Positions 24,847 to 34,295 of a DNA stretch of 64,000 nt are shown one piece after another. Below the pieces are notes generated by a model, which worked only from the letters and a program-made list of their open reading frames with translations, searched no databases and had not been told where the DNA came from. The position numbers were made by a program, and so were the translations under genes. The stretch lies in NCBI GenBank assembly GCA_016124535.1, contig WGNK01000041.1, forward strand, positions 62,001 to 126,000, given 5' to 3'. How positions within the stretch are numbered: the first letter of the stretch is position 1; every line of letters begins with the position of its first letter. This DNA comes from Azospirillum sp. Its GTDB lineage: Bacteria > Pseudomonadota > Alphaproteobacteria > Azospirillales > Azospirillaceae.

Positions 24847-27534
24847 ATGCCGACCCAGCCTCGGGTTTCTCTGATCTCCCGCATCGGCATCGCCAGACGG
24901 CTGTGGCTGGCCTTCGGGCTGCTCCTGGCCCTGCTGGCCACCCTCGCCGGTGCCGGGCTGCTCGGCCAGCGCAGTGCCGGCCGCGACATCGCCGCCGCGA
25001 CCGCCGGAACACAGGTGATCCAGCTGGCCAGCGAGATCGAGATCTGGATGGCCAATCTGCGGATCGACGTGCAGAAATACGCATTTACCGGCGACCATCA
25101 CTACCTCGACCGGATCAAGCAGGCGCGGGCCGGCTACGACGCCCTGATCGCCCGGTCGAAAAACATCGTCGCCACCTCGGGCCAAGCCGAAGGATTCGCC
25201 GGGATCGCGCGCCGGCTCACCGAGTTCGACCACCAGCTCGAACGTTTGGAGGCGGTCCGCCAGAACGAGGACCAGATACTGGCCCAGCGGTTGATCCCGC
25301 TCGGCCAGCACGTGGCCACGGCCCTGGCCGCGCAGCGGACGGCCGCCGCGACTGCGGGCAGTACCGAGGAGATGGCGGTTGCCGCCGAGCTGGAGCGCCT
25401 GTGGCTGACCATTCAGATCGACGCCGACCGTTTCCTTGGTTTTGATGAGAACGCCGCCGAGCATCGGGTCGGGGACGCTACCGGTGCCCTGGTGCAACGG
25501 CTCGACGCCGCCCGTGTTGCCGCCGGACGGGATGCCAAGCGCCTGGAGGCGGTGACCGCGGTCACCGGCGAAGCCAAGGCCTGGCTGGCCGCGTTCAAGG
25601 AGGTGGTCAGCGTCAATGCCGAATTAGTCCGCCTGCGCGACGACACCCTGGTAGTTGCCGGCATGGCGCTGGCCGACGATGCCAGCACCATCGTCAAGGC
25701 GGCCCAGACCGCTCAGGACGCCCTGGAGCAGCGCAGCGTCGACAACGAACGCTTCCTCGCTGCCCTGACCCTGCTGATCGGCCTGCTGTCGCTGATGGTC
25801 GGACTGGCCGCCGCCCAGATCATTGCCCGCAGCATCGTGCGCCCGGTCAATGCGGTCAGAGCGGTGATGAATGATCTCACCGACGGCCATCTCGACGTCG
25901 TCGTACCGTTCACCGAAGGCGCCGACGAACTGGCGGAAATGGCGCGCGCGGTCGCAAGGTTCAAGAAAATCGCGGTGTCGGCGGTGCGCGCCGAGATCGG
26001 ACTGCACCAGGTCTCGGCCAAGATCATGATGGCCGACACCGACAACACGATCATCTTCGCCAACCAGGCCCTGGTCGAGATGTATTCGACCGCGGAGTCG
26101 GATATCCGCAAGGCAATGCCTCATTTTGATGCCCGCACCCTGGTCGGCAAGAATTTCGACTTGTTTCACAAAGACCCCGGCCACCAGCGGCGGCTGTGCG
26201 GCGCCCTTACCACGACCTATCATGGTTCGGCCAAGGTCGGCCGACGCACCTTCAAGGTGGTTGCCAACCCGATGTTCGGCCGGCACGGCGAACGTCTTGG
26301 CACCGTGATCGAGTGGCAGGACCTGACCGACGAACTGGCGATCGAGGAAGAGATCCGCGGCATGGTCGAGAGTGCGGTGCGCGGGGATTTCAACCGCCGC
26401 ATCGCGCTCGACGGCAAGGTCGGATTTTTCGAGGCGGTCAGCCACGGCATCAACCAGCTGGCCGCCAATGTCGCCGGCGCCGCCGAAGAGCTGGCGGGGA
26501 TGCTCGAAGCGCTGGCCAAGGGCGATCTCAGCCGCCGGATGGCACGCAGCTACGAGGGCGTCTTTCTGCGCCTGAAAGACGACTTCAACCGCACCAGCGA
26601 CAACCTGGCTGAGATCGTCGGCCGGATCAACGAGGCGACCGCGACCATCTCCGCGGTCGCCGCCGAGGTCGCCGCCGGCAGCGGCGACCTGTCGGAACGC
26701 ACCGAGCAACAGGCCTCGAGCCTGGAAGAGACGGCGGCGTCGATGGAACAGCTCGCCGCCACGGTGCGCAGCAATGCCGACAACGCTCAGCAGCTGAATG
26801 GCTTCGCCCACGATGCGCGGACTGCGGCCGAACGTGGCAGCCAGGTCGCGGGTGACGCCGTCGAGGCGATGCGCCGGATCGAGGCGTCGTCACGCAAGAT
26901 CAGCGACATCATCGGCGTAATCGACGAGATCGCCTTCCAGACCAATCTGCTCGCCCTCAATGCCGCGGTCGAGGCGGCCCGCGCCGGCGATGCCGGGCGC
27001 GGCTTCGCGGTGGTGGCGCAGGAAGTCCGACAGCTTGCCCAGCGTTCGGCCCAGGCGTCCAAAGAGATCAAGGCCCTGATCGGCGAGAGCAGCAGCCATG
27101 TTCAGGACGGGGTCGAACTGGTGCGGGGGGCCGGCGGTGCGCTGGCGGAAATCGTGTCAGCGGTCGGCCGGGTTGCCGATCTGGTCCACGAGATCGCGCG
27201 TGCCACCACCGAGCAGGCCAACGGCGTCGAGGAAATCAACCGCGCGGTGGCGCAGATGGACGAGATGACCCAGAAGAACGCCGCTCTGGTCGAGCAGAGT
27301 ACTGCGGCCGCGCGCTCGATGGAGGACCAGGCCGAGGCGCTCACGGAGCTGATGGTGTTTTTTCACGGCGATGAGTGCGCTCCACCGGCTGCCATGCCGG
27401 CGGCGCTGGCGGCCCGCCACAATAGCGATGTCGCCCGCTCGGCACCCGCCCGCGTCACCGCGGTCAAATCCGGCCGGACCTTGAGACGGGCGAATGCCGA
27501 TGCCGGTGACGACACGGACTGGCAAGAGTTTTGA
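24847..27534 (+). CDS. Methyl-accepting chemotaxis receptor with PAS domain and CheR-docking tail
   Basis: 895 residues. TM1 (about 17-40), periplasmic helical sensor (about 41-300), TM2 ([17 protein letters not shown]), HAMP, a PAS-like domain (about 385-490), a second HAMP-like stretch and the signalling domain with hairpin tip [22 protein letters not shown]. It ends in DWQEF, a CheR/CheB-docking pentapeptide of the xWxxF type. AGGGAGT lies about 12 bases upstream of the ATG. Placed between cheW and cheR in the operon, it is the dedicated receptor of this system; ligand unknown. Confidence 0.94.
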   Translation: MPTQPRVSLISRIGIARRLWLAFGLLLALLATLAGAGLLGQRSAGRDIAAATAGTQVIQLASEIEIWMANLRIDVQKYAFTGDHHYLDRIKQARAGYDALIARSKNIVATSGQAEGFAGIARRLTEFDHQLERLEAVRQNEDQILAQRLIPLGQHVATALAAQRTAAATAGSTEEMAVAAELERLWLTIQIDADRFLGFDENAAEHRVGDATGALVQRLDAARVAAGRDAKRLEAVTAVTGEAKAWLAAFKEVVSVNAELVRLRDDTLVVAGMALADDASTIVKAAQTAQDALEQRSVDNERFLAALTLLIGLLSLMVGLAAAQIIARSIVRPVNAVRAVMNDLTDGHLDVVVPFTEGADELAEMARAVARFKKIAVSAVRAEIGLHQVSAKIMMADTDNTIIFANQALVEMYSTAESDIRKAMPHFDARTLVGKNFDLFHKDPGHQRRLCGALTTTYHGSAKVGRRTFKVVANPMFGRHGERLGTVIEWQDLTDELAIEEEIRGMVESAVRGDFNRRIALDGKVGFFEAVSHGINQLAANVAGAAEELAGMLEALAKGDLSRRMARSYEGVFLRLKDDFNRTSDNLAEIVGRINEATATISAVAAEVAAGSGDLSERTEQQASSLEETAASMEQLAATVRSNADNAQQLNGFAHDARTAAERGSQVAGDAVEAMRRIEASSRKISDIIGVIDEIAFQTNLLALNAAVEAARAGDAGRGFAVVAQEVRQLAQRSAQASKEIKALIGESSSHVQDGVELVRGAGGALAEIVSAVGRVADLVHEIARATTEQANGVEEINRAVAQMDEMTQKNAALVEQSTAAARSMEDQAEALTELMVFFHGDECAPPAAMPAALAARHNSDVARSAPARVTAVKSGRTLRRANADAGDDTDWQEF

Positions 27535-27536
27535 CC

Positions 27537-28430
27537 ATGGCGGTGGTCAAGGCGGACCGAATATCAGCGCCAAGCCCGGTTCGGGTGCCGGGCGTGCGTC
27601 GAGAGTTCCGCTTCGAACGCGACCATTTTGACCGGATTGCCGGACTGCTCTATCACCTGTGCGGTATCCACCTGGCGCCACACAAACAGGACATGGTCTA
27701 TTCGCGCCTGGTACGGCGCTTGCGCCTGCTCGAGCTCAGTGATTTTGGCGCCTATTGCGACCTGCTGGAGAGCGATCTGGACGGCGGCGAGATCGGCTGC
27801 CTGGTCAACGCCTTGACCACCAACCTGACCAGCTTCTTCCGTGAACCCCATCACTTCCGGCACTTGACCGAGACCGCCCTGCCCCAGATGCGGTCGGGCC
27901 AGACCCCGCGACCGCGGCTGCGCATCTGGTCGGCCGGCTGCGCGTCGGGCCCGGAGCCGTACAGCATTGCCATGGTCCTGCTATCGGCCGTAGCCGATCT
28001 GCGGCGCTGGGACGCCCGGATTCTCGCCACCGACATCGACACCCAGGTTATCGAGACCGCGCGGCGCGGTTACTATCCGATCGAATTGGGCGAAACCATC
28101 CCGCCGGAGCTGCGCTTGCGCTCGACCCGCCGGTTGCGCAATCCTCAAGGCGAACAAAGACTCGCCATGGGCGACGAGCTCCGCCGGCTGATCGTGTTCA
28201 AACCGCTCAATCTGCTCGAGCCCTGGCCGATGAAAGGGCCTTTCGACGTCATCTTTTGCCGCAATGTCCTGATCTATTTCGACCGCACCGTCCGCAAGAG
28301 GATCGCCGATGGCTTCACGGACCTGCTGACCCCGGGTGGCTTTCTCTATCTCGGCCATTCCGAGAGCCTCTACGGCGTGACCGACCGGCTCGTCCAGACC
28401 GGACCAACCATTTACCGGAGAAACCCATGA
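27537..28430 (+). CDS. cheR: Chemotaxis protein methyltransferase CheR
   Basis: 297 residues. N-terminal helical domain and C-terminal SAM-binding domain with SAGCASGPEPYSIAM, LATDIDTQVIETARRG and FDVIFCRNVLIYFD. Methylates receptor glutamates. ATG 27537 starts 2 bases after the receptor stop; a TTG at 27531 overlaps that stop. Its own stop overlaps the cheD ATG (ATGA). Confidence 0.95.
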   Translation: MAVVKADRISAPSPVRVPGVRREFRFERDHFDRIAGLLYHLCGIHLAPHKQDMVYSRLVRRLRLLELSDFGAYCDLLESDLDGGEIGCLVNALTTNLTSFFREPHHFRHLTETALPQMRSGQTPRPRLRIWSAGCASGPEPYSIAMVLLSAVADLRRWDARILATDIDTQVIETARRGYYPIELGETIPPELRLRSTRRLRNPQGEQRLAMGDELRRLIVFKPLNLLEPWPMKGPFDVIFCRNVLIYFDRTVRKRIADGFTDLLTPGGFLYLGHSESLYGVTDRLVQTGPTIYRRNP

Positions 28431-29056
28431 CCGAGGCGCCCCCATCGGGACGACCGGCCGGCAAATGGTCCAACGGCAAATTAATGCCGCCGCGCTTTGA
28501 CGCGCGCAGCATCAAGGTCCTGGTCGGCCGTCACGGCATCAGCCGGCGTCACGACGAAATGCTGGTGACCACCCTGGGCAGCTGCGTCGCCGCCTGCATC
28601 CGTGATCCGGTCGCAGCGGTGGGCGGCATGAATCACTTCCTGCTCCCCGAAGCGCCGAACCTGCGTGACGGCCGCGCCGATGCCGCCACCCGCTATGGCA
28701 GCGTCGCCATGGAACATTTGATCAATGGTATACTGGCCCAGGGCGGCCGCCGCGACCGCCTTGAAGTCAAGGTATTCGGTGGTGCCAAGGTGATCGATTC
28801 CAGCCTCGACGTCGGACATCTCAACGCCAATTTCGTTCTCGACTATATCAGCCGGGAGGGGCTGCACCTGGTCGGCCAGGATCTCGGCGGAACACTGGCC
28901 CGCCGGGTTCACTACTTCCCGGTCAGCGGCCGGGTGTTCCGACGGGTGCTGCGCCCGGAGGCGATGTCCGACGCCGCCAGCAAAGAGCTGGATTACCTGG
29001 GGGCCCTTCGGCGTACCCCGATCGAGGGTGCGGTCGAATTGTTCGATGACCCATGA
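28427..29056 (+). CDS. cheD: Chemoreceptor glutamine deamidase CheD
   Basis: 209 residues. The catalytic Cys and His lie in VTTLGSCVAACIRDP and GGMNHFLLP, and FGGAK is present. CheD deamidates receptor glutamines and, in species with CheC, forms a complex with it; a CheC gene is at 44409 in this window. About 30 extra residues precede the conserved fold. Confidence 0.94.
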   Translation: MTEAPPSGRPAGKWSNGKLMPPRFDARSIKVLVGRHGISRRHDEMLVTTLGSCVAACIRDPVAAVGGMNHFLLPEAPNLRDGRADAATRYGSVAMEHLINGILAQGGRRDRLEVKVFGGAKVIDSSLDVGHLNANFVLDYISREGLHLVGQDLGGTLARRVHYFPVSGRVFRRVLRPEAMSDAASKELDYLGALRRTPIEGAVELFDDP

Positions 29057-29155
29057 GCCGGGCGCCGGGACCGATGAACCTTGGGCAGGTCAGCGGCATG
29101 GGGACTGGCAGCGCGCCTATCACGGCGAGCTGGGTGGGACAAAGGGGCAAGTGAC

Positions 29156-30244
29156 GTGGCCAAACCGATCCGGGTTGTGATCGTAGACGACAGCCCCCTG
29201 ATGCGCAAAGTCCTGGCGGCGGCGCTGGCGGCAGATCCCGAGATCGAGGTCGCCGGGGCCGCCGGCGACCCCTTCGAAGCCCGGGCCTTGATCAAGGCGA
29301 CCAATCCGGACGTGGTCACGCTCGACGTAGCGATGCCGCGCATGGATGGATTGAGCTTCCTGCAGAAGATCATGATGCTGCGCCCCATGCCGGTCATCAT
29401 GGTGTCGTCACTCACTCAGGAGGGTGCCGAGATCACCCTCCGCGCCCTCGAACTGGGCGCTGTGGACTATGTCGCCAAACCCGATGGCGGTGATCTCTCC
29501 GGCTTTGCCGAGCTGCGCCGGGATCTGGTGGCGAAGGTGCGAGTGGCGGCGACGGCGCGGGTTTGCGCCGGGCCGCGATCGCCGCCGCAGCCCCTGCCCG
29601 CGCCACGACAGCCGGTCGCTAACCGGGTGATCGCGATCGGTGCTTCAACCGGCGGCGTCGAGCGCATCCGCGACATCCTGTTGGCAATGCCGGTCGATTG
29701 CCCGCCGATCGTGATTACCCAGCATATGGGGGCGGCCTATCTCGCCAGCTTCGCCGCCCGTCTCGACCGCCAGTGCGCGCCAATGGTCCGTCTCGCCGGC
29801 GACGGCGTCCGATTGATCCCCGGCGTGGTCCTGATTGCACCGGGCAACGGCCACCTGTTGATCCACCGCGACGGCAGCGGGTTGTTCTGCGGTCTCGACG
29901 ACGAGCCGCCGGTCAACGGCCATCGACCTTCGGTGGATGTCCTGTTCCACTCACTGGCCTGCAGCGCCGGCAACGGTGCGGTTGGTTTGATCCTCAGCGG
30001 CATGGGACGGGACGGCGCCGAAGGGCTGGCGGCAATGCGTGCTGCCGGCGCCTTTACCATCGGCGAACAGGAATCGAGTTGTGTTGTCTACGGCATGCCG
30101 CGGACGGCCAAGGAGGCCGGCGGCGTCTGCCTCGAGTTGCCCTTGGCGCAGATTGCCTGCGAGGCTCTGCGCGCGATCGAGACGCCGCTCGATCTCAGCG
30201 GTTCCAGGGGCCCAGGGACCAAGCGGAAAATCGCGATTTCGTGA
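29156..30244 (+). CDS. cheB: Chemotaxis methylesterase/deamidase CheB
   Basis: 362 residues. Receiver domain (VDDSPLMRK, phospho-Asp in TLDVAMPRMDGL, VSSLT, KP) and C-terminal methylesterase domain with catalytic Ser in AIGASTGGVERI, His in ITQHMGAAYLASFA and Asp in LSGMGRDGAEG. Removes receptor methyl groups when phosphorylated by CheA. GTG 29156 has AAAGGGGC upstream. Last gene of the chemotaxis operon; a strong hairpin follows its stop. Confidence 0.96.
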   Translation: MAKPIRVVIVDDSPLMRKVLAAALAADPEIEVAGAAGDPFEARALIKATNPDVVTLDVAMPRMDGLSFLQKIMMLRPMPVIMVSSLTQEGAEITLRALELGAVDYVAKPDGGDLSGFAELRRDLVAKVRVAATARVCAGPRSPPQPLPAPRQPVANRVIAIGASTGGVERIRDILLAMPVDCPPIVITQHMGAAYLASFAARLDRQCAPMVRLAGDGVRLIPGVVLIAPGNGHLLIHRDGSGLFCGLDDEPPVNGHRPSVDVLFHSLACSAGNGAVGLILSGMGRDGAEGLAAMRAAGAFTIGEQESSCVVYGMPRTAKEAGGVCLELPLAQIACEALRAIETPLDLSGSRGPGTKRKIAIS

Positions 30245-30749
30245 TCGCCCCAGCGAAGGCACCGTCTTTGCTTTCGCTGGAACCGAGGGGTCCAGCGAGC
30301 ATTACGAATTCGTACACGACTGGACGATCGGAACAATCGGAACACTTTATAGGAACCACTGGAGTTTTCCGGACGAATTGCCGTGTTGCCACCCCGACTG
30401 AGCGATACCCTTCCTGTCTCTCGCCCACCTGCGCGGGAAATCGGCGACGGTGGGTTTGCTCTGCCCGGCCGCCAGACGCGGAAGACCGGCGTGCAAGGAA
30501 TCCTCTCCGGAGCCCATCGGTGAAGCGTATGATATTGGGGAAGACTGGGTTCCAAGGCTCGTCTTGCGCAGGTATGGCCGGTCCGCTATTCCGTCCTGTA
30601 CCGGTCTTGCTCGGTGCCTTGCCACACGGCACGCAGCCGGGACACCAGCCTTCAAGGTCGGGACGACGGGCGGTTTGGGCGAAGGTAACGACAGATCGAC
30701 CGAAATCCAGCTATGGTGCAGGTCTTTTTTGGAAGGGATAGTGACGCCG
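30245..30749. other. 505-base gap between chemotaxis and partner-switching genes
   Basis: No gene can be supported. A 12-bp hairpin at 30250-30280 follows the cheB stop. The rest has no recognisable RNA or repeat; GGAAGG at 30731-30736 is the ribosome binding site of the STAS gene. The stretch probably holds the promoter of the partner-switching operon, but no clear -35/-10 pair was found. Confidence 0.4.
30250..30280 (+). terminator. Terminator-like hairpin after cheB
   Basis: A stem of about 12 bp with one G-T pair starts 6 bases after the cheB stop, with a 7-base loop at 30262-30268. There is no T-run, so it could be a Rho-dependent or mRNA-stabilising 3' structure and not an intrinsic terminator. 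Confidence 0.4.
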
Positions 30750-31055
30750 ATGGATTACGGAATCGAAATCACCGATCAGGAGGCCATTGTCCGTTTGAGC
30801 GGGCGGCTTACCTTCAATGATCATGTCAAGCTGCGCAACCTCATCCGGGAAATGACGCAAAATGAGGTCACGCAGCAAACTCTGGATATGAGCAATCTGG
30901 ATTTCGTCGATTCTGTGGGAATCGGGATGCTTCTGATCGCCCGCGAAGAATTGGCTACTGTAAAAAAGCAGTTCGTCCTGCGCCATGCCTCGGGCCAGGT
31001 CAAACGGGTTCTGACGGTGGCTCAGCTTGGCCGGCTGATAACGATTGAGGATTGA
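30750..31055 (+). CDS. STAS anti-sigma-factor-antagonist-like protein (RsbV type)
   Basis: 101 residues, single STAS domain. The switch serine is in LDFVDSVGIGML, the position phosphorylated in SpoIIAA/RsbV. ATG 30750 was used; a GTG at 30741 is closer to GGAAGG and possible. The stop overlaps the TTG of the HATPase gene. With that kinase and the phosphatase at 32996 it forms a partner-switching set. Confidence 0.88.
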   Translation: MDYGIEITDQEAIVRLSGRLTFNDHVKLRNLIREMTQNEVTQQTLDMSNLDFVDSVGIGMLLIAREELATVKKQFVLRHASGQVKRVLTVAQLGRLITIED

Positions 31056-31795
31056 AGAGGACGGCTTTGTCTTTCCATCCTGGACCCGCCCTGCAAGGAT
31101 TTGGCTTGCCAGAGGAGCGCCTGTCTTCGGTCGCGACTTACTGCTGCATGCCGGTCCGTCGGTCTCAGGATGGCTTCCGTACCGCGCACCGCGCGTCATC
31201 ATCGGTGATCGCCCTGCTCGGCCTGGATTGGGAAGACGAAATCGACAGCTCCTGGCATGCGCCGTTCACCGCCTGGATCGAACTGGCGTCCTGTTCCGAC
31301 GCCGCTGTCGCCGAATTGGTCGAACGCGCCGCCCGACACAGCCTTTTTGCCTCCCTCAGCGCCGCCAGCGCCAATCGCATCGCCCTGGCCCGTGGCCTGG
31401 TCTTGACCATATCGGACCACCGTCCGATCGCGCTGGCGCAACGCAACGATCTGGAGCTCGCCCTGCACGAGGCGATCGCCAATGCGATTCTGCATGGAAA
31501 CCTGGAAATCGATGGCATCCGGACCCTCAACCTGGCCGACCTCGATCGGTTTTCGCAGGATATCATCCACCGCACCGATGAACCGGCGCTTGCGGCCAGG
31601 CGGGTCGAGGTTGCCTGCAGCCTGGAGGACGACCGACTGCAGATCGACGTGACCGACCAGGGCCGCGGCTTCTCGTCGGGCCAGCCGGGAGCGGTCGGCG
31701 CCGGCGGACGCGGCCTGCAGCTGATCGCCACTCTCACCCGGTCGTGCCAGTTGCTCGACGGTGGCCGGTGTATCCGCATGGAGTTCGCATTGTGA
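31052..31795 (+). CDS. HATPase serine-kinase-like protein (RsbW type)
   Basis: 247 residues if the TTG at 31052 is used. The C-terminal GHKL ATPase domain has the N box in ELALHEAIANAILHGN, DQGRGF and GGRGLQLI. The first 100 residues are an unrecognised N-terminal extension. By family it would phosphorylate the STAS serine and bind a target protein. No sigma factor is encoded nearby, so its target may be a non-sigma protein. Overlaps both neighbours by 4 bases. Confidence 0.82.
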   Translation: MKRTALSFHPGPALQGFGLPEERLSSVATYCCMPVRRSQDGFRTAHRASSSVIALLGLDWEDEIDSSWHAPFTAWIELASCSDAAVAELVERAARHSLFASLSAASANRIALARGLVLTISDHRPIALAQRNDLELALHEAIANAILHGNLEIDGIRTLNLADLDRFSQDIIHRTDEPALAARRVEVACSLEDDRLQIDVTDQGRGFSSGQPGAVGAGGRGLQLIATLTRSCQLLDGGRCIRMEFAL

Positions 31796-33003
31796 TCCCG
31801 AATATCCGGCCAAGCATCCAACGGGCCAACATTGGCGCGGATTTACGCCTGCCGATCCACGACTGCGACATCCTGGTGGTCGAAGACGTACCGTGGAACC
31901 GGCACCTGATCGGCACCATCCTGACCGGGGCCGGATTTACCCGCGTCCGCTATGCCAATGACGGCCAGGATGCGCTGGACGCGGTCGCGGTGGCAATCCC
32001 GGACCTGGTGGTTCTCGACATCATGATGCCGCGGATGGATGGCTTTGAGGTGTGCCGGCACCTGCGTGCCGCTCCGGAAACTGCGGAACTGCCGATTTTG
32101 ATCCAAACCGCGCTGACCAGCACCGACGACCGCAACCAGGCCTTTCAGGTCGGCAGCACCGATCTGGTGGTCAAGCCGCTCGACCAGGCAGAGCTGATCG
32201 CGCGGGTTCGCATCCATCTGGAAAACCACGTGCTGATCCGCGACCTTCAGCTGTTCCGGGCGCGGCTCGAAGGCGAGTTGGAGGTGGCCCGGACGATCTA
32301 TCAGGACCTGTTGCCCGGTGCCGACTTGATTGCCGGGCTCCAGGCCAGCCATGGCGTAGTCATTCGCTCGCAATCCCGCGACCGTAACGAACTGGGCGGC
32401 CGCCTCTGGGGGGTAAAGGCCCAAGGACCGGAACGGCTCTCGGTCTATCTGCTCGATATCCCCGGTCGAAGCATCTCGGCTGCGCTCAATGCCTGTCAGC
32501 TGCATACCCTGATCGGCGATCTGCTCGAACCGTCGCGCTCCCCCGGAAGCCTGTTGACCGAGCTCAATGGCCGCGCCTGCCGACTGGAAGCCCTGGGCGA
32601 CATCGCCTTCGTCGCCATCGGAACCATCGAGCCGGCCAATGGCCGGTTCACCTATGCCACCGCAGGCGATTGCCGGCCGATCGTGATCCATGCAGACCAC
32701 GATATCCCGGTGGTCGGCGAAACCGCGAATACCCCGTTCGGGGTCGTCGCCACCACTCAGTACGAGGACCACGGCCTCAGCTTCGGCCCCGGCGCGACGC
32801 TCCTGCTCGGAACTCCCTCGTCGGAGCTGACATCGCTGCTGACCGCGGCCATCGCCGGCGTCAATGGCCCGGCGCGCGCCGACGCCGTCGCCGGAGTGAT
32901 TGCCGAGACCTGCGGCGGCAAGCGATCGACGATTCAATTCGATCGTGCCGATCACCGAGCTGGTTCCGATCCGACTGCCGATGCGAGGACGAACGGTGCC
33001 TGA
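31792..33003 (+). CDS. Receiver-PP2C protein with a degenerate (pseudo)phosphatase domain
   Basis: 403 residues from GTG 31792 (GTGA overlap). Receiver domain intact: VVEDVPWNR, phospho-Asp in VVLDIMMPRMDGFE, KPLD. After a helical linker, the PP2C/SpoIIE-like domain has lost most metal ligands: GGR in place of GGD, GTPSSE in place of SDGxxE, and GKRST in place of the C-terminal DDxT. Only the DIPG Asp remains. It is a paralogue of the next gene, which keeps all of these, so this copy is probably a regulatory pseudophosphatase. Confidence 0.85.
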   Translation: MIPNIRPSIQRANIGADLRLPIHDCDILVVEDVPWNRHLIGTILTGAGFTRVRYANDGQDALDAVAVAIPDLVVLDIMMPRMDGFEVCRHLRAAPETAELPILIQTALTSTDDRNQAFQVGSTDLVVKPLDQAELIARVRIHLENHVLIRDLQLFRARLEGELEVARTIYQDLLPGADLIAGLQASHGVVIRSQSRDRNELGGRLWGVKAQGPERLSVYLLDIPGRSISAALNACQLHTLIGDLLEPSRSPGSLLTELNGRACRLEALGDIAFVAIGTIEPANGRFTYATAGDCRPIVIHADHDIPVVGETANTPFGVVATTQYEDHGLSFGPGATLLLGTPSSELTSLLTAAIAGVNGPARADAVAGVIAETCGGKRSTIQFDRADHRAGSDPTADARTNGA

Positions 33004-34198
33004 GGTTCCTGAAATCGTGATGCTGCACGGTGGCTCGGCCAAGGCGGCGGCGGCGGCAGATGCGCGCATCATGATTGTCGACGACAACCGGATCAACCTT
33101 CACCTGCTGACGGCAATTCTCGAACGGAACGGCCTGTCCCGTTTCGAATTTGCCCAGGACGGGCGAGAGGCACTGACCAAGCTGGCCAAATTCGATCCCG
33201 ATCTGATTCTGCTCGATTTGATGATGCCCGACCTCGATGGTTTCGAGGTCTGCCGGCGCATGCGCCTCGATCCCCGCTATGCCGAATTGCCGATCCTGGT
33301 TCAGAGCAGCCTCAATCGCCCGGAAGACCGGGCACGCGCCTTCGCCGCCGGTGCCACCGACTATGTCAGCAAGCCGATCAATGCGGCCGAACTGATGGCG
33401 CGCATCCGCATCCACCTGCAAAACCGCTTCCTGATCCGTCGGTTGCGCGATTATCGCCATCACACCGAACGGGAATTGGCGATGGCGCGTCAGATGCAAG
33501 AACAGCTGATGCCCCAAGCCGCGCAGCTTCTGAGCCTGGAAGCCGATCTCGGCATCAGGGTCGGCGCCCAATTCGCACCGACCTCGGAACTGGGCGGCGA
33601 TTCCTGGGATTTGCGGCGCGATGGCCGGGGCCGGCTGCTGGTCTGGCTGATCGATTTTTCCGGCCACGGGGTCGGTGCGGCGCTGAATGTGTTCCGCCTG
33701 CACGCGATTTTGAAATCCATCGGGCTCGACGACTTCGATCCGGCGGCATTTCTGGAAACGATCAATCGCCGGCTCTGCACACTGCTGCAGACCGGACAGT
33801 TTGCCACCATGCTGGCCGGCGTGGTCGATCCGGAGCGGGACCGGTTCCTCTATGCCTCGGCGGGCTCGACCCGGCCGATGGTCTGGGCGCCCGGCGCGAC
33901 GCTGCCGACCCTGGGCGACAGCCGGGGCTTGCCGGCCGGCATCTTCTCGGGGGCAAGTTACGAGAACCGCAGCCTGCCGCTGCCGGCCGGCGGCTCCTTG
34001 TTCCTTTATAGTGACGCCGCTATCGAGCTGCCGGTTGACGATGGCGTGCTCGACGACGAGGGGCTGGCCGGACTGGTCGGCGAGTGCATCGACGAGCCCG
34101 ACTGTCGGACCCTGCTGGAGCGGGTGCTTGGCAAATTGGCCAAGCTGGGCAGCTTCGAAGACGATCTGACCGCCGTGGTCCTGCAGCGCCTGCGCTAA
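32996..34198 (+). CDS. Receiver-PP2C serine phosphatase (RsbU/SpoIIE type)
   Basis: 400 residues from GTG 32996, with GAGGA 7 bases upstream. Receiver: IVDDNRIN, phospho-Asp in LLDLMMPDLDGFE, KPINAAE. PP2C-type domain with the full metal set: SELGGDSWDL, LIDFSGHGVGAAL, YSDAAIE and EDDLTAVVLQ. It should dephosphorylate a STAS partner when its receiver is phosphorylated. Overlaps the upstream pseudophosphatase gene by 8 bases. No kinase for the receiver is encoded within the module. Confidence 0.9.
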   Translation: MPEVPEIVMLHGGSAKAAAAADARIMIVDDNRINLHLLTAILERNGLSRFEFAQDGREALTKLAKFDPDLILLDLMMPDLDGFEVCRRMRLDPRYAELPILVQSSLNRPEDRARAFAAGATDYVSKPINAAELMARIRIHLQNRFLIRRLRDYRHHTERELAMARQMQEQLMPQAAQLLSLEADLGIRVGAQFAPTSELGGDSWDLRRDGRGRLLVWLIDFSGHGVGAALNVFRLHAILKSIGLDDFDPAAFLETINRRLCTLLQTGQFATMLAGVVDPERDRFLYASAGSTRPMVWAPGATLPTLGDSRGLPAGIFSGASYENRSLPLPAGGSLFLYSDAAIELPVDDGVLDDEGLAGLVGECIDEPDCRTLLERVLGKLAKLGSFEDDLTAVVLQRLR

Positions 34199-34295
34199 AG
34201 TTCTGACCGCCGCGCTTCGAGAAGAAGACGAGGGTTCCGTCCCGCGGGAGCGGCTCGGTTCCGTCGGAGCCGGAACGCTCGACCCTCTGCGGCGA

